Below the pieces are notes generated by a model that made no database searches, was not told the DNA's origin, and saw only the letters and a program-made list of their open reading frames with translations. Below are positions 17,093-25,726 of a stretch of DNA of 64,000 bases, piece after piece. Source of the stretch: Domibacillus enclensis (GTDB lineage Bacteria; Bacillota; Bacilli; Bacillales; Domibacillaceae); assembly GCF_900156125.1 (NCBI RefSeq), contig NZ_FTLX01000003.1, positions 372,001 through 436,000 on the forward strand, read 5' to 3'. Every line of letters starts with the position of its first letter. Within the stretch, counting starts at the first letter, position 1. Made by a program: the position numbers and the translations under genes.

Positions 17093-18049
17093 ATGGACAG
17101 CAGAGAAGAAAGACGATTATTAGTCCGGGTGGCTCAAATGTATTACGAGGAAGATATGACCCAAAGCCAAATTTCCAAAGAGCTCGGCATTTACCGCACA
17201 TCCATTAGCCGGTGGCTGAAAAAAGCCCGTGAAGAAGGCATCGTGAAGATTACAATTAACAAGGACATTGACGAAACCTTCGATCTGGAACAAAAATTGA
17301 TGAAGCTTTTTCAAATGCGCGAAGTGATTGTCGTGTCGGCTAAAAAAGACCAGACAGCTGATGATAAAAAGAAAGCGATTGCCGCAGCAGCGGGGGATTT
17401 CTTGAAACGGATCATTAAAGATGATGACGTGGTTGGGTTTGCCTGGGGAAGCACCGTGGCCAGCATGCTGGGCGAGTTTGTGAACGTGCCAAAGAAGGAT
17501 GCCCATTTTGTACCACTCGTTGGGGGACCGGGGCCAATGGATACAAAGCATCATGTGAACACGATCGTCTACAAAATTGCGGAAGATTTTAAAGGAAGAT
17601 CTTACTTCATTGACGCTGCCGCAGTGGTGGAACGAAAAGAAACGAAGGATGACATTGTGAAATCCAATTATTTTGAAAAGATTGCGGAGCTTTGGGGCCA
17701 GTTATCGATTGCGGTCGTCGGAATCGGAAATCCAAATCAGTCATCGAATCTCGTGTGGGCGGGTTTTTGCGGAGAACAGGATATTGACGTGCTGAACAGC
17801 AATGGAGCCATAGGCGATATTTGCTCACGCTTTTACGATATCGATGGAAACGAAATCAAGTCTGAACTGTCAGACCGGACGATCGCGATCGACATCAACA
17901 AGCTGAAGGAAACACAGTATTCAATTGGGGTTGCAGAATCCATTGAAAAAGCGCCTTCAATCATCGGCGCGTTAAGAGGCGGATATATTAATACGCTGGT
18001 GACGACCGATGAAACGGCCATTGAAATTTTAAGGCAGGCAGCGCTTTAA
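17093..18049 (+). CDS. SorC family sugar-binding transcriptional regulator of the glucitol operon
   Basis: 318 residues. The N-terminal HTH (about 6-55) reads MTQSQISKELGIYRTSISRW. The remaining 260 residues form the SorC/DeoR-type sugar-phosphate sensor, with DVVGFAWGSTVASML, PLVGGPGPMD and the C-terminal AIEILRQ. The ATG at 17093 follows AGGAGGGG. It leads the gutM-srlA-srlE-srlB-srlD operon and probably responds to sorbitol or sorbitol-6-phosphate. The promoter, cre site and palindrome are all upstream of this gene, so it is co-transcribed with its targets. Confidence 0.92.
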   Translation: MDSREERRLLVRVAQMYYEEDMTQSQISKELGIYRTSISRWLKKAREEGIVKITINKDIDETFDLEQKLMKLFQMREVIVVSAKKDQTADDKKKAIAAAAGDFLKRIIKDDDVVGFAWGSTVASMLGEFVNVPKKDAHFVPLVGGPGPMDTKHHVNTIVYKIAEDFKGRSYFIDAAAVVERKETKDDIVKSNYFEKIAELWGQLSIAVVGIGNPNQSSNLVWAGFCGEQDIDVLNSNGAIGDICSRFYDIDGNEIKSELSDRTIAIDINKLKETQYSIGVAESIEKAPSIIGALRGGYINTLVTTDETAIEILRQAAL

Positions 18050-18072
18050 TCCATGTAATAGGAGGGGTGTTT

Positions 18073-18507
18073 ATGCTGATTTATGTCATGATTCTGATCG
18101 GCTGTTCCTGGCTGATGCAAAGTGTGTTCGGCTTTTTGCAAATACGGCATTTTAACCGGAAATACGCTGACATGCGGAAGCTGGGAAGAGTCGCGATTGG
18201 ACGGAAAACAGGTTTATTTAAAGCAGGAACGGTTGTGATGTTTGCCATCGACCGCCAAAATAATATTTTACAAGCATCTAAAATGCAGGGGGTTACCGTT
18301 CTTTCCCGCGTAAGACCGTTGAAAGGGTTTGAAGGTAAACACTTTTTGCGGCTTGGGGAAGACGATTTCCATAAAGTAAACAAGCTGACGAAGCTCGCGA
18401 TTCAAGATGCGCTCGAAAGCTACCATATTATTGCGAAAGGAGGTGAATTAAAAGTTAAGAAGAGCTGGATGGATCAGTTGTTTTCGAAAAAAATTAAAAC
18501 GAGGTGA
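18073..18507 (+). CDS. gutM: Glucitol operon activator GutM
   Basis: 144 residues from ATG 18073, 8 bp after GGAGGGG. One N-terminal hydrophobic helix (about 1-22) is followed by [20 protein letters not shown] and [18 protein letters not shown], the GutM family pattern. GutM is known as an auxiliary activator of glucitol (gut/srl) operons. Short spacing to neighbours (24 and 6 bp) places it in one transcript with them. Confidence 0.92.
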   Translation: MLIYVMILIGCSWLMQSVFGFLQIRHFNRKYADMRKLGRVAIGRKTGLFKAGTVVMFAIDRQNNILQASKMQGVTVLSRVRPLKGFEGKHFLRLGEDDFHKVNKLTKLAIQDALESYHIIAKGGELKVKKSWMDQLFSKKIKTR

Positions 18508-18512
18508 AGGGA

Positions 18513-19058
18513 ATGGATTGGTTAGTAACAGCAGCAGATGGATTTATGAATTTGTTTGAAGCAGGTGCCGAAACATTTGTTGATTTGGTCACAGGAATTG
18601 TCCCATTGCTCATTATGCTCCTGGTAGCAATGAATGCGCTGATCCGGTTTGTAGGGGAAGAGAAGGTCGAAAGCATCGCCAGGCGCTCTGGGAAAAATGT
18701 CTTCACACGATACCTTGTGTTGCCGGTGATTGGAACATTCGTATTGGCGAACCCGATGACCTTGTCTTTAGGGAGATTTCTGCCAGAGAAATATAAGCCG
18801 AGCTACTATGCATCTGCGTCATACTCATGCCACACGCACAACGGCTTGTTCCCACACGTTAATCCGGGCGAACTATTTGTTTTTCTAGGAATTGCAGCAG
18901 GGATTACCACTTTGGGCTTAGAAACGACGGAATTGGCGCTGCGCTATTTTCTTGTTGGGGTTGTGACAAACCTTTTCAGAGGCTGGGTGACCGATATGAC
19001 GACCCATTTTGTGGCGAAGCAGCAGGGTGTGACATTAAAAGATACGGTTGACGTATAA
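18513..19058 (+). CDS. srlA: PTS glucitol/sorbitol EIIC component
   Basis: 181 residues, several membrane helices. Family marks are [20 protein letters not shown] then [20 protein letters not shown] and [10 protein letters not shown]. This is the first EIIC half of the split glucitol permease; the second half is fused to EIIB in the next gene. ATG 18513 follows GAGGTGAAGG, and the gap to srlE is 13 bp. It forms the sorbitol channel with SrlE in the cytoplasmic membrane. Confidence 0.95.
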   Translation: MDWLVTAADGFMNLFEAGAETFVDLVTGIVPLLIMLLVAMNALIRFVGEEKVESIARRSGKNVFTRYLVLPVIGTFVLANPMTLSLGRFLPEKYKPSYYASASYSCHTHNGLFPHVNPGELFVFLGIAAGITTLGLETTELALRYFLVGVVTNLFRGWVTDMTTHFVAKQQGVTLKDTVDV

Positions 19059-19071
19059 GGAGGGAAAAAGG

Positions 19072-20073
19072 ATGACGAATTATCAATCTATTATTGTTCA
19101 TGCAGGTCCCGGTGGATTTGGTGGGCCGCTGGTAATTACACCGGATGCCAATAAAAATAAAATCGTTTATGTAACAGGCGGAACAAAGCCCGATATCGCG
19201 GACCGGATTGCGGAATTAACAGGCTGCGAATTGGTAGACGGATTTAAAACAAGCGTTCCAGAAAGTGAGATGCTCTGCGTCATTATTGACTGCGGCGGCA
19301 CCCTTCGCTGCGGACTGTATCCGCAAAAACGAATTAATACGATTAATATTATGCCGACAGGCCAAAGCGGACCATTGGCCAAGCACATTACAGAAGACAT
19401 TTATGTATCCGGTGTCAAGCCGCAAAACATTGAACGTTATGAAGGTGCTGCAACACCTCCACCGTCCAATGCTGATCAAAAAGAGAAACCCGTCTCTGTA
19501 CCTAAGTATAGCGCAGATAAAAAAATTAGTGAACAACAAAAGCCTAAAGGATTTATTGCCCGCGTCGGCATGGCGATGGGTTCGCTCGTCAACGTCTTTT
19601 ATCAGGCGGGCCGCGACACCATTGATACGATCATTAAAACCATTTTGCCGTTTATGGCGTTTGTGGCCATGCTGATCGGCGTTATTAAAGCCTCGGGCAT
19701 TGGTGATTTATTTGCGGCGTACTTATCGCCATATGCAGGCTCCTTGCCAGGCCTGCTGTTAATTTCTCTTATTTGTTCTTTCCCGCTTTTATCTCCTTTC
19801 TTAGGGCCGGGCGCTGTTATTTCTCAGGTCATCGGGACACTGATTGGCGTTGAGATCGGCAAGGGAAACATCCCTCCGCATCTGGCTCTTCCGGCTTTGT
19901 TTGCGATCAACTCGCAGGCAGCGGCGGATTTCGTTCCCGTCGGTCTTGGGCTTGCGGAAGCGGAAGTCGAGACGATTGAGGTTGGGGTGCCGTCTGTTTT
20001 GTACGGACGTTTCTTAACCGGAGCGCCGACGGTCTTTATTGCATGGCTCGCAAGCTTCGGCTTGTATGAGTAA
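19072..20073 (+). CDS. srlE: PTS glucitol/sorbitol EIIBC component
   Basis: 333 residues. The N-terminal EIIB domain (about 1-125) carries the phosphorylation site in [14 protein letters not shown] (Cys74). A linker rich in Pro, Ser and Lys follows (about 125-160), then the membrane EIIC2 half (about 170-333) with [20 protein letters not shown] and [18 protein letters not shown] 19072 follows AAGGAGGG. It phosphorylates sorbitol during uptake with SrlA. Confidence 0.95.
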   Translation: MTNYQSIIVHAGPGGFGGPLVITPDANKNKIVYVTGGTKPDIADRIAELTGCELVDGFKTSVPESEMLCVIIDCGGTLRCGLYPQKRINTINIMPTGQSGPLAKHITEDIYVSGVKPQNIERYEGAATPPPSNADQKEKPVSVPKYSADKKISEQQKPKGFIARVGMAMGSLVNVFYQAGRDTIDTIIKTILPFMAFVAMLIGVIKASGIGDLFAAYLSPYAGSLPGLLLISLICSFPLLSPFLGPGAVISQVIGTLIGVEIGKGNIPPHLALPALFAINSQAAADFVPVGLGLAEAEVETIEVGVPSVLYGRFLTGAPTVFIAWLASFGLYE

Positions 20074-20092
20074 TGAAAAGGAGGAAGTTCTC

Positions 20093-20458
20093 ATGACAAC
20101 CATTTATCAAACGACCATTAATCAATTAGGTCCCGATGTTTCCGCTTTTTTATCCGAAAAAATGTTCATTTTATTCGGACAAAACGCACCAGCAGAGCTG
20201 GCGGACTATTGCTTGCTTATTGATGTGAACAGCGTGGAGGGTGACATTGAAGCAGGGGACAAGCTCCTGTTTAATGACAACGCATACCGTGTCACTGCCG
20301 TTGGAAGTGTGGTAAAGCAAAACCTGGGTGCACTTGGGCATATAACGCTAAAGTTCGATGGCGCTTCAGAAGCAGAGCTGCCAGGTACACTTCATTTAGA
20401 AGAGGCGGATATCGACGTTCCGGAAATAGGATCAACCGTACAAATTGTAAAAAACTAA
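20093..20458 (+). CDS. srlB: PTS glucitol/sorbitol EIIA component lacking the usual active histidine
   Basis: 121 residues, full length for EIIA-Gut, with family blocks NAPAELADYC, TAVGSVVKQNLGALGHITLK and PGTLHLEE. In the E. coli protein, as I recall it, the phosphorylated residue is His43 in a Y-C-F-I-H-C-H stretch. The matching place here reads YCLLIDV, so both histidines are gone (Ile43, Val45). The two histidines left sit in LGHITL and TLHLEE. Either phosphate is carried by another EIIA or the alignment of this segment is unusual. GAGGAAG site 5 bp upstream. Confidence 0.88.
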   Translation: MTTIYQTTINQLGPDVSAFLSEKMFILFGQNAPAELADYCLLIDVNSVEGDIEAGDKLLFNDNAYRVTAVGSVVKQNLGALGHITLKFDGASEAELPGTLHLEEADIDVPEIGSTVQIVKN

Positions 20459-20493
20459 ACGGATAAAATGGGAAAGAATGAGGAGGAAATAAC

Positions 20494-21294
20494 ATGGCAC
20501 AATCATGGCTTGCAATAGAAAATAAAGTAGCAATCATCACAGGTGGCGCTTCAGGAATTGGCGCTAAAATTACCGAGAGCCTGCTGCAAAATGGCGTGAA
20601 GGCCGTAGTCGCTGACTTAAACGTCACAACAGGCGAGCAGCCGGATGGCACATATCATATTCAATGCAACGTGACGAATAAAGAAAGTGTGGAGCAAATG
20701 GTCAAGCACGCTGTAGACCATTTTGGCACCATTGATATATTGGTGAATAATGCCGGCGTCAACCTGCCGCGCCTGCTCATTGATTTTGTCGGCAAAAAGC
20801 CCGAATATGAGCTAAACGAAAAGGATTTTGATTTTATGGTAGCAGTGAATCAAAAAGGGCCTTTCTTTTGTGCACAAGAAGCAGCACGCGTCATGGTGGA
20901 AAAGAAAAGCGGCGTGATCATTAACATTTCGTCAGAAGCTGGTATGGAAGGATCGGCCGGGCAAAGTGTCTATTCCGCCACGAAAGGTGCTGTCAATGGA
21001 TTTACCCGCTCATGGGCGAAAGAACTCGGCAAATTCAACATCCGTGTCGTTGGCGTAGCACCAGGCATTAATGAACAGACCGGCTTGACCACACCTGCCT
21101 ACAACGAAGCGCTGGCTTATACGAGAGGTGTCACGGTAGAAGGATTAAATACCGATTACACGAAAGTGATTCCGCTCGGCCGGCCGGGCACGCTGGAGGA
21201 AATCGGTGAACTTGTGACGTACCTGGCTTCGGAACGGTCAAGCTACGTAACGGGGACAACGTTGAATATTTCTGGAGGCAAATCTAGAGGATAA
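20494..21294 (+). CDS. srlD: Sorbitol-6-phosphate 2-dehydrogenase (SDR)
   Basis: 266 residues, classical SDR: TGGASGIG cofactor loop (about 16-23), NNAGVNLPRLL (about 85-95) and the VYSATKGA catalytic Tyr-Lys (about 158-165). It would oxidise sorbitol-6-phosphate, the PTS product, to fructose-6-phosphate with NAD. The insertion FVGKKPEYELNEKDFD after the NNAG motif is typical of the Firmicute sorbitol-6-phosphate dehydrogenase subgroup. Last gene of the operon; a terminator follows within 10 bp. Confidence 0.93.
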   Translation: MAQSWLAIENKVAIITGGASGIGAKITESLLQNGVKAVVADLNVTTGEQPDGTYHIQCNVTNKESVEQMVKHAVDHFGTIDILVNNAGVNLPRLLIDFVGKKPEYELNEKDFDFMVAVNQKGPFFCAQEAARVMVEKKSGVIINISSEAGMEGSAGQSVYSATKGAVNGFTRSWAKELGKFNIRVVGVAPGINEQTGLTTPAYNEALAYTRGVTVEGLNTDYTKVIPLGRPGTLEEIGELVTYLASERSSYVTGTTLNISGGKSRG

Positions 21295-21301
21295 GGAAAA
21301 A

Positions 21302-21337
21302 AGAGCGGTGAATTCTTTCACTGCTCTGTTTTTGTTT
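21302..21337 (+). terminator. Rho-independent terminator of the glucitol operon
   Basis: AGAGCGGTGAA / TTCACTGCTCT stem with GTTTTTGTTT tail. Confidence 0.88.
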
Positions 21338-21386
21338 AGGGACGAAAAGGGAAGCTAGCATCACACATTCACTACAATTCAATTGG

Positions 21387-21435
21387 TTGACACCGAAAGA
21401 AACTCATGATATTATTATCTCGAATTCAAGATAAT
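21387..21435 (+). promoter_or_regulatory. Promoter with MhqR-type operator 1
   Basis: TTGACA (21387-21392), 17 bp, TATTAT (21410-21415). An inverted repeat ATTATCT-C-GAATTC-A-AGATAAT (21414-21435, only the inner C/A unpaired) overlaps the -10 and start. It fits the TATCTCGAATTCGAGATA pattern known for the MarR-type quinone sensor MhqR. Confidence 0.82.
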
Positions 21436-21470
21436 TTCACAAAGGTCGTTATTAAATTTTTTTATCTATA

Positions 21471-21488
21471 TATCTCGATATCGAGATA
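21471..21488 (+). promoter_or_regulatory. MhqR-type operator 2
   Basis: TATCTCGAT-ATCGAGATA, an 18-bp perfect palindrome, 33 bp before the dioxygenase ATG and 57 bp downstream of operator 1 (start to start). Confidence 0.82.
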
Positions 21489-21520
21489 ATTACACTGAAT
21501 ATCAAAGGAGAGAAAGCATA

Positions 21521-22504
21521 ATGAATGAATTAAAAGGATTGCACCACGTCACCGCGATTACGAGCAGCGCTGAGAAAAATTATGAGTTCTTTACTCATGT
21601 ACTGGGCATGCGTCTTGTGAAGAAAACGGTCAATCAGGACGACATCCAGACGTACCATTTATTTTTCGCGGACGACAAAGGTTCAGCTGGGACAGACATG
21701 ACCTTTTTCGATTTCCCTGGCATGCCAAAGGGAACGCACGGAACCAATGAAATTTATAAAACGGCTTTTCGCGTTCCGACGGATGAAGCGCTAAGTTACT
21801 GGGTCAAGCGCTTTAATAAATATGAAGTAAAGCACAAAGGCATCCAGGACGTTTTTGGTAAAAAAACACTTTCCTTTGCAGATTTTGATGATCAGCAGTA
21901 CATGCTGATTTCAGATGAACACAATGAAGGTGTTGCATCCGGGACGCCTTGGCAAAATGGACCGGTGCCGCTGGAGTTCGCCATTACCGGTCTGGGTCCG
22001 GTTCACCTGCGCATTGCAGACTTTGACCAGCTGAAAGAAGTGCTGGAAAAAGTGATGCTGATGCGGGAAATTGCCAAAGAAGGCTCCTTCCACCTGTTCG
22101 AGGTCGGAGAAGGCGGCAACGGGGCGCAGGTGATTGTAGAACATAATATCCTCCTTCCGCAGGGACGGCAAGGCTTTGGCACGGTCCACCATGCGGCTTT
22201 CAGAGTAGCCGATACGGACGTGCTGCACGAATGGATTGAGCGGCTGCAGCAATTCGGCTTACAAAATTCCGGCTACGTCGACCGCTTTTTCTTCGAATCG
22301 CTTTATGCGCGCGTAGCAAGAGGCATTTTATTCGAATGGGCAACGGACGGTCCGGGCTTCATGGGTGATGAGCCGTATGAAACGGTTGGGGAAAAATTGT
22401 CGCTGCCGCCATTTTTGGAATCAAAGCGTAACCAGATCGAAGCAATGGTGCGCCCTATAGATACGGTTCGCAGTACTCAGACGTTTGAAAAAGAATACTT
22501 ATAA
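21521..22504 (+). CDS. Ring-cleaving dioxygenase, MhqO/MhqA-type VOC protein
   Basis: 327 residues with two vicinal-oxygen-chelate repeats (about 5-150 and 160-290). Metal-ligand candidates are in GLHHVTAIT, GPVHLRI, and GTVHHAAFRV. This is the family of hydroquinone-inducible dioxygenases (MhqA/E/O) in Bacillus. It would open hydroquinone or catechol rings to remove quinone stress. Two palindromic MhqR-type boxes precede it, and a flavin reductase follows 17 bp later as a functional partner. GGAGAG site upstream. Confidence 0.92.
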   Translation: MNELKGLHHVTAITSSAEKNYEFFTHVLGMRLVKKTVNQDDIQTYHLFFADDKGSAGTDMTFFDFPGMPKGTHGTNEIYKTAFRVPTDEALSYWVKRFNKYEVKHKGIQDVFGKKTLSFADFDDQQYMLISDEHNEGVASGTPWQNGPVPLEFAITGLGPVHLRIADFDQLKEVLEKVMLMREIAKEGSFHLFEVGEGGNGAQVIVEHNILLPQGRQGFGTVHHAAFRVADTDVLHEWIERLQQFGLQNSGYVDRFFFESLYARVARGILFEWATDGPGFMGDEPYETVGEKLSLPPFLESKRNQIEAMVRPIDTVRSTQTFEKEYL

Positions 22505-22521
22505 AAGGGAGCAAACACAAA

Positions 22522-23127
22522 ATGGGAATTTGGACTAAACTATTCGGCGCATCGCAGGAAACGAAACAAGAGGAGGAAGTAATTATGGAAAAGCTGAACA
22601 TTGGAATCATTTTAGGATCTACACGTGAAGGGCGCTTAAGTCCGCAAGTAGGGCAGTGGGTGAAAGAACTGGCAGATCAGCGCGGAGATGCGAACTATAC
22701 CATCATCGACATCGCGGATTACCGATTGCCGCTGCTCGGTGAAAGTGGAGGCGATGCCTCAGGGGCAGCGGCATGGTCTGAAGCTGTCGCCAAGCAGGAC
22801 GGCTTTGTTTTCATCGTACAGGAATACAACCACTCGATCACCGGCGCACTTAAAAACGCCCTGGATTACCTGCGCGTGGAATGGAACAACAAAGCAGCAG
22901 GCATCGTATCATACGGTTCCGTTGGCGGTGCACGTGCTGCCGAACATTTGCGTGGCATTTTAGGGGAGTTATTAGTGGCAGACGTACGGGTGCACCCTGC
23001 ATTATCCCTGTTCACTGATTTTGAAAACGGAGCAGAATTAAAAGCAGCGCCCGTTCAAGCCGAATCTGTCAATCAAATGCTTGATCAGGTCATTCCTTGG
23101 TCGACAGCGTTGAAAACCATTCGTTAA
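22522..23127 (+). CDS. NADPH-dependent FMN reductase family protein
   Basis: 201 residues if started at ATG 22522 (GGGAG site). A second in-frame ATG at 22585 is preceded by a stronger GAGGAGG and begins MEKLNIGIILGSTREGRLSP, the true start of the flavodoxin-like fold. The extra 21 residues resemble leaders of some mhq-linked reductases. FMN-binding features are GSTREGRLS near the start and EYNHSITGALKNALDYL. It likely reduces quinones or flavin together with the dioxygenase in front. Confidence 0.88.
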   Translation: MGIWTKLFGASQETKQEEEVIMEKLNIGIILGSTREGRLSPQVGQWVKELADQRGDANYTIIDIADYRLPLLGESGGDASGAAAWSEAVAKQDGFVFIVQEYNHSITGALKNALDYLRVEWNNKAAGIVSYGSVGGARAAEHLRGILGELLVADVRVHPALSLFTDFENGAELKAAPVQAESVNQMLDQVIPWSTALKTIR

Positions 23128-23183
23128 ATTTCTTGTGTTGTACAGATCTCCATAGAGAATAAAAAACACTTGTTTAACTCAGG

Positions 23184-23216
23184 CCTCCTCGTTTTCAAAA
23201 TGAGGAGGTTTATTTT
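23184..23216 (+). terminator. Rho-independent terminator of the mhq-like operon
   Basis: CCTCCTC / GAGGAGG stem with an A/T-rich extension in the loop, then TTTATTTTTC. Confidence 0.8.
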
Positions 23217-23232
23217 TCTTTGATGAAAAGGC

Positions 23233-23328
23233 TTAGCTTTTTGCCATCGATGTCATTCTAAAATAATAGCCATCCGGATCCATTACCCTAAAATCTGTTA
23301 ATCCCCACGGTCCTTCACTTTCTTTGTA
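23233..23328 (-). pseudogene. VOC/glyoxalase-superfamily protein, C-terminal remnant
   Basis: On the minus strand the frame reads ESEGPWGLTDFRVMDPDGYY then FRMTSMAKS and a stop. PWG-x-x-D-F-x-V-x-DPDG is the C-terminal repeat of small bleomycin-resistance/glyoxalase proteins. Upstream the frame is closed by a TGA and no start or N-terminal half is visible. The rest of the gene has been deleted. Confidence 0.75.
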
Positions 23329-23379
23329 TATCAATCAATAAAAAAATCGATAATCTCTTACTATTACATGCCATTCGTT

Positions 23380-23856
23380 TCATGATGTAAGGTGCTTTGT
23401 CATTGAAATGACTTTTATCTTTACGCCATTTGGCTTTTGTACAAAATTTTCACTATAAATCTGATAACCAATAGAACGATATAGGCTCACATTTTTCGGT
23501 ATAGCAGCACGAACTTTGCAAAAGATCCGCGACAGGTCATTTTGTTTTGCATAGGCCTCTATGGTTTTTAGGAGCGCTTTTGCGAAGCCTTTTCCTTGAT
23601 ATTCAGGCAGTACAGCAAGTCTATAAAAATAAAGGCTAGTTTTCTGTATCTGAAACCGTACCATCCCTACAGGCTGATCATCAATGTATCCAATAAGAGC
23701 TCGTTCTCCCTCGTACAAAGCAGAGGAAATTGATTCTACGGTTTCCTTCAACGCACTTGAAGGTGGTGCTTTATCTTTATCGTTCTCGAATGCTTTTATC
23801 ATTATGTAGTGAATGGCGGGTGCATCAGAAGGTATTGCAGGTTTAATGTGTATCAT
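23380..23856 (-). CDS. GNAT family N-acetyltransferase
   Basis: 158 residues from ATG 23856, which lies 1 nt past the stop of the preceding PhzF gene, so the pair is translationally coupled. GNAT motif A is LAVLPEYQGKGFAKALLK (about 90-107). Motif B is NVSLYRSIGYQ. The N-terminal part IHIKPAIPSDAPAIHYIMIKAF is standard. It transfers acetyl from acetyl-CoA to an unknown amine. Longer in-frame upstream starts overlap the PhzF coding region and are unlikely. Confidence 0.85.
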   Translation of the reverse strand: MIHIKPAIPSDAPAIHYIMIKAFENDKDKAPPSSALKETVESISSALYEGERALIGYIDDQPVGMVRFQIQKTSLYFYRLAVLPEYQGKGFAKALLKTIEAYAKQNDLSRIFCKVRAAIPKNVSLYRSIGYQIYSENFVQKPNGVKIKVISMTKHLTS

Positions 23857-23857
23857 A

Positions 23858-24757
23858 TTACCCGAGCTCCATATCCAAGCTAATCGTTTTAACATAAACG
23901 GCTGTGCCCGAAATCGAAACATCCATTTGACCGTCCGTTTCTTTTAAATGAACAAAAACTCGTCCATCTTTATTGATTTCATGACCTTGTTCAACAATGA
24001 GTGTAGCTGGCAAAGGCATATTTGGGTCAACAAACCTCTTGTAATATGCGCCCATGACCCCTGAGGCCGTCCCTGTGACCGCATCCTCTATTGTTCCTGA
24101 ATAGGGAGAAGAAAAGTGACGCGCATGCAGATCATTTTCGGTATCCCGGACCTCTAGACAGATTGGGTGCAAGGATGCTCTGGGCATTTCTTTTAAAAGA
24201 TGGGGAAACTGCTCGGTGGCCGGCTTCATTTGCTCAAAGCTGGCTAATGTTCTTATTGGCACAATAACCGTCCAAATGCCCGTACTGCCATATACGATTG
24301 GGTATTCCGTGTGCACATCCTCTTCTTTTAAACCGATGGCATCCGCTACATCCGCCATTGAACCGCCAAATGAACGGAATGCCGGCTTTGCATGCTGCAT
24401 GTTCATGAGCAGCTGGCCGTTTTCTTCACGAACCTGTATAGGCAATACACCTGCGTTTGTTTCAATCGTGAAATTGGACAAAGGCAGCAAGCCGCTCCTT
24501 TTTAACGCATACACGGTCCCCATCGTGGCGTGCCCGCATAAATCAATCTCGTGACCAGGCGTGAAATACCGAATGCGAACATCTGCTATGTCGGAGGAAA
24601 CCACGAAAGCGGTCTCATTAAATCCTACCTTCCTAGCAATCGAAAGCATCTGTTCCTCTGTGTAATCATTACCGTTCAGCACGACACCAGCGGGATTTCC
24701 TTTCCCCGGAATCGAACTAAACGCATCAATATGGGCTACCTCAACGTTTAACATCAT
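23858..24757 (-). CDS. PhzF family isomerase/epimerase
   Basis: 299 residues, two-domain diaminopimelate-epimerase-like fold. Features: IDAFSSIPGKGNPAGVVL at about 10-27, FNETAFVV with the conserved Glu at about 48, YFTPGHEIDLCGHATMG at about 64-80, and DAVTGTASGVMGAYY at about 220-235. Substrates of bacterial PhzF homologues outside phenazine clusters are mostly unknown, and no phenazine genes occur here. An AAGGAG site serves ATG 24757 or 24754. Co-transcribed with the GNAT gene. Confidence 0.9.
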   Translation of the reverse strand: MMLNVEVAHIDAFSSIPGKGNPAGVVLNGNDYTEEQMLSIARKVGFNETAFVVSSDIADVRIRYFTPGHEIDLCGHATMGTVYALKRSGLLPLSNFTIETNAGVLPIQVREENGQLLMNMQHAKPAFRSFGGSMADVADAIGLKEEDVHTEYPIVYGSTGIWTVIVPIRTLASFEQMKPATEQFPHLLKEMPRASLHPICLEVRDTENDLHARHFSSPYSGTIEDAVTGTASGVMGAYYKRFVDPNMPLPATLIVEQGHEINKDGRVFVHLKETDGQMDVSISGTAVYVKTISLDMELG

Positions 24758-24895
24758 GCAAGCTCCTTTAAGCGAACTGAATTTTTCTCCATTAGTAAAT
24801 ACTCGCCATCATTATACAACATTTGGCTCAAATAGATTGCATGATTTTTCCTGAAAGGGTAAGATTGTTAAAAATTAGTGGGGGAGAGGGGAATC

Positions 24896-25339
24896 GTGAC
24901 AGCCATTATTCGAATCGCAGAAGCAAAAGATCGAGAACTATTAACAAAGCTAATGTATCAATATATTGTGGATTTTTATGAGCGGCCAAAGCCGCCCATT
25001 GACAAGGTCCACCAGTTAATTGACATGCTTCTTGAAGGAAAAAAAGGGATTCAATTTGTCGCAGAAAAGGAAGGGGATCTCGTAGGTTTTGCGACTCTCT
25101 ACTTTAGCTTTAGCACAACAAAAGCAGAGCAAATTACGGTCATGAATGATTTGTTCGTCATCGAAAAAGCAAGGGGGACAGGGACGGCACAGCAGCTGTT
25201 TGAGACCTGTCAAACGTTCACAAAAGAAAATGGCTTTGCCCATATGTCATGGGTCACCGCAGCGGATAATAAACGAGCACAGCGATTTTACCAAAAAATG
25301 GGCGGGTCTGTCGGAGACTGGCTGAATTATTCAATCTGA
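24896..25339 (+). CDS. GNAT family N-acetyltransferase
   Basis: 147 residues starting at GTG 24896 behind GAGAGGGG; an upstream GTG at 24878 is less well placed. Motif A reads NDLFVIEKARGTGTAQQLFE (about 83-102) and motif B ADNKRAQRFYQKMGG (about 124-138). The N-terminus IIRIAEAKDRELLTKLMYQY is typical. Substrate unknown. The next gene follows after 20 bp, so the two may share a transcript. Confidence 0.87.
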   Translation: MTAIIRIAEAKDRELLTKLMYQYIVDFYERPKPPIDKVHQLIDMLLEGKKGIQFVAEKEGDLVGFATLYFSFSTTKAEQITVMNDLFVIEKARGTGTAQQLFETCQTFTKENGFAHMSWVTAADNKRAQRFYQKMGGSVGDWLNYSI

Positions 25340-25359
25340 TGAAACGAGGGGGAGCGATC

Positions 25360-25572
25360 ATGAGTGAGAACAACGAAACGCCGGAACGAAAAAGAGAGCG
25401 GCTTCGACAAGGAGAATTAAAAAGAAATCCTTCTGGAAATATGAATGACGCATTAAACCGAGGAGGAGCGGGGAACCTTTCTGATTTGGCTGGCAGTTTA
25501 GGGTGGAAGGGAATCGGTATAATAATCCTTGTCATAGTAATTGGTTTTTTATTATTATCAATCTTTTTTTAA
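25360..25572 (+). CDS. DUF6366 family small membrane protein
   Basis: 70 residues from ATG 25360 behind GAGGGGGAG. A hydrophilic N-terminus with ETPERKRERLRQGELKRNPS, then GNMNDALNRGGAGNLSDLAG, is the DUF6366 pattern. A single C-terminal membrane helix follows (about 50-70). Function unknown; widespread in Bacillaceae. Confidence 0.8.
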   Translation: MSENNETPERKRERLRQGELKRNPSGNMNDALNRGGAGNLSDLAGSLGWKGIGIIILVIVIGFLLLSIFF

Positions 25573-25726
25573 AGAAGAAGGACATTTTTCAGAACAGCTG
25601 CAACCTGATTAATTGGCTTCTTTTCCCCATCCGGTTGAATATTGATTTCTTTAAAATAACATTTTTAGTATGTGTATTACATTTTTTACATTTATAGATT
25701 ATGATAGGGGAAAGGGAGTGAGTTAC

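Noticed and set aside
16846-17208. 120-codon open frame before and into the SorC gene
   Set aside because: It overlaps the regulator in another frame, covers the promoter, cre and operator, and lacks a ribosome site.
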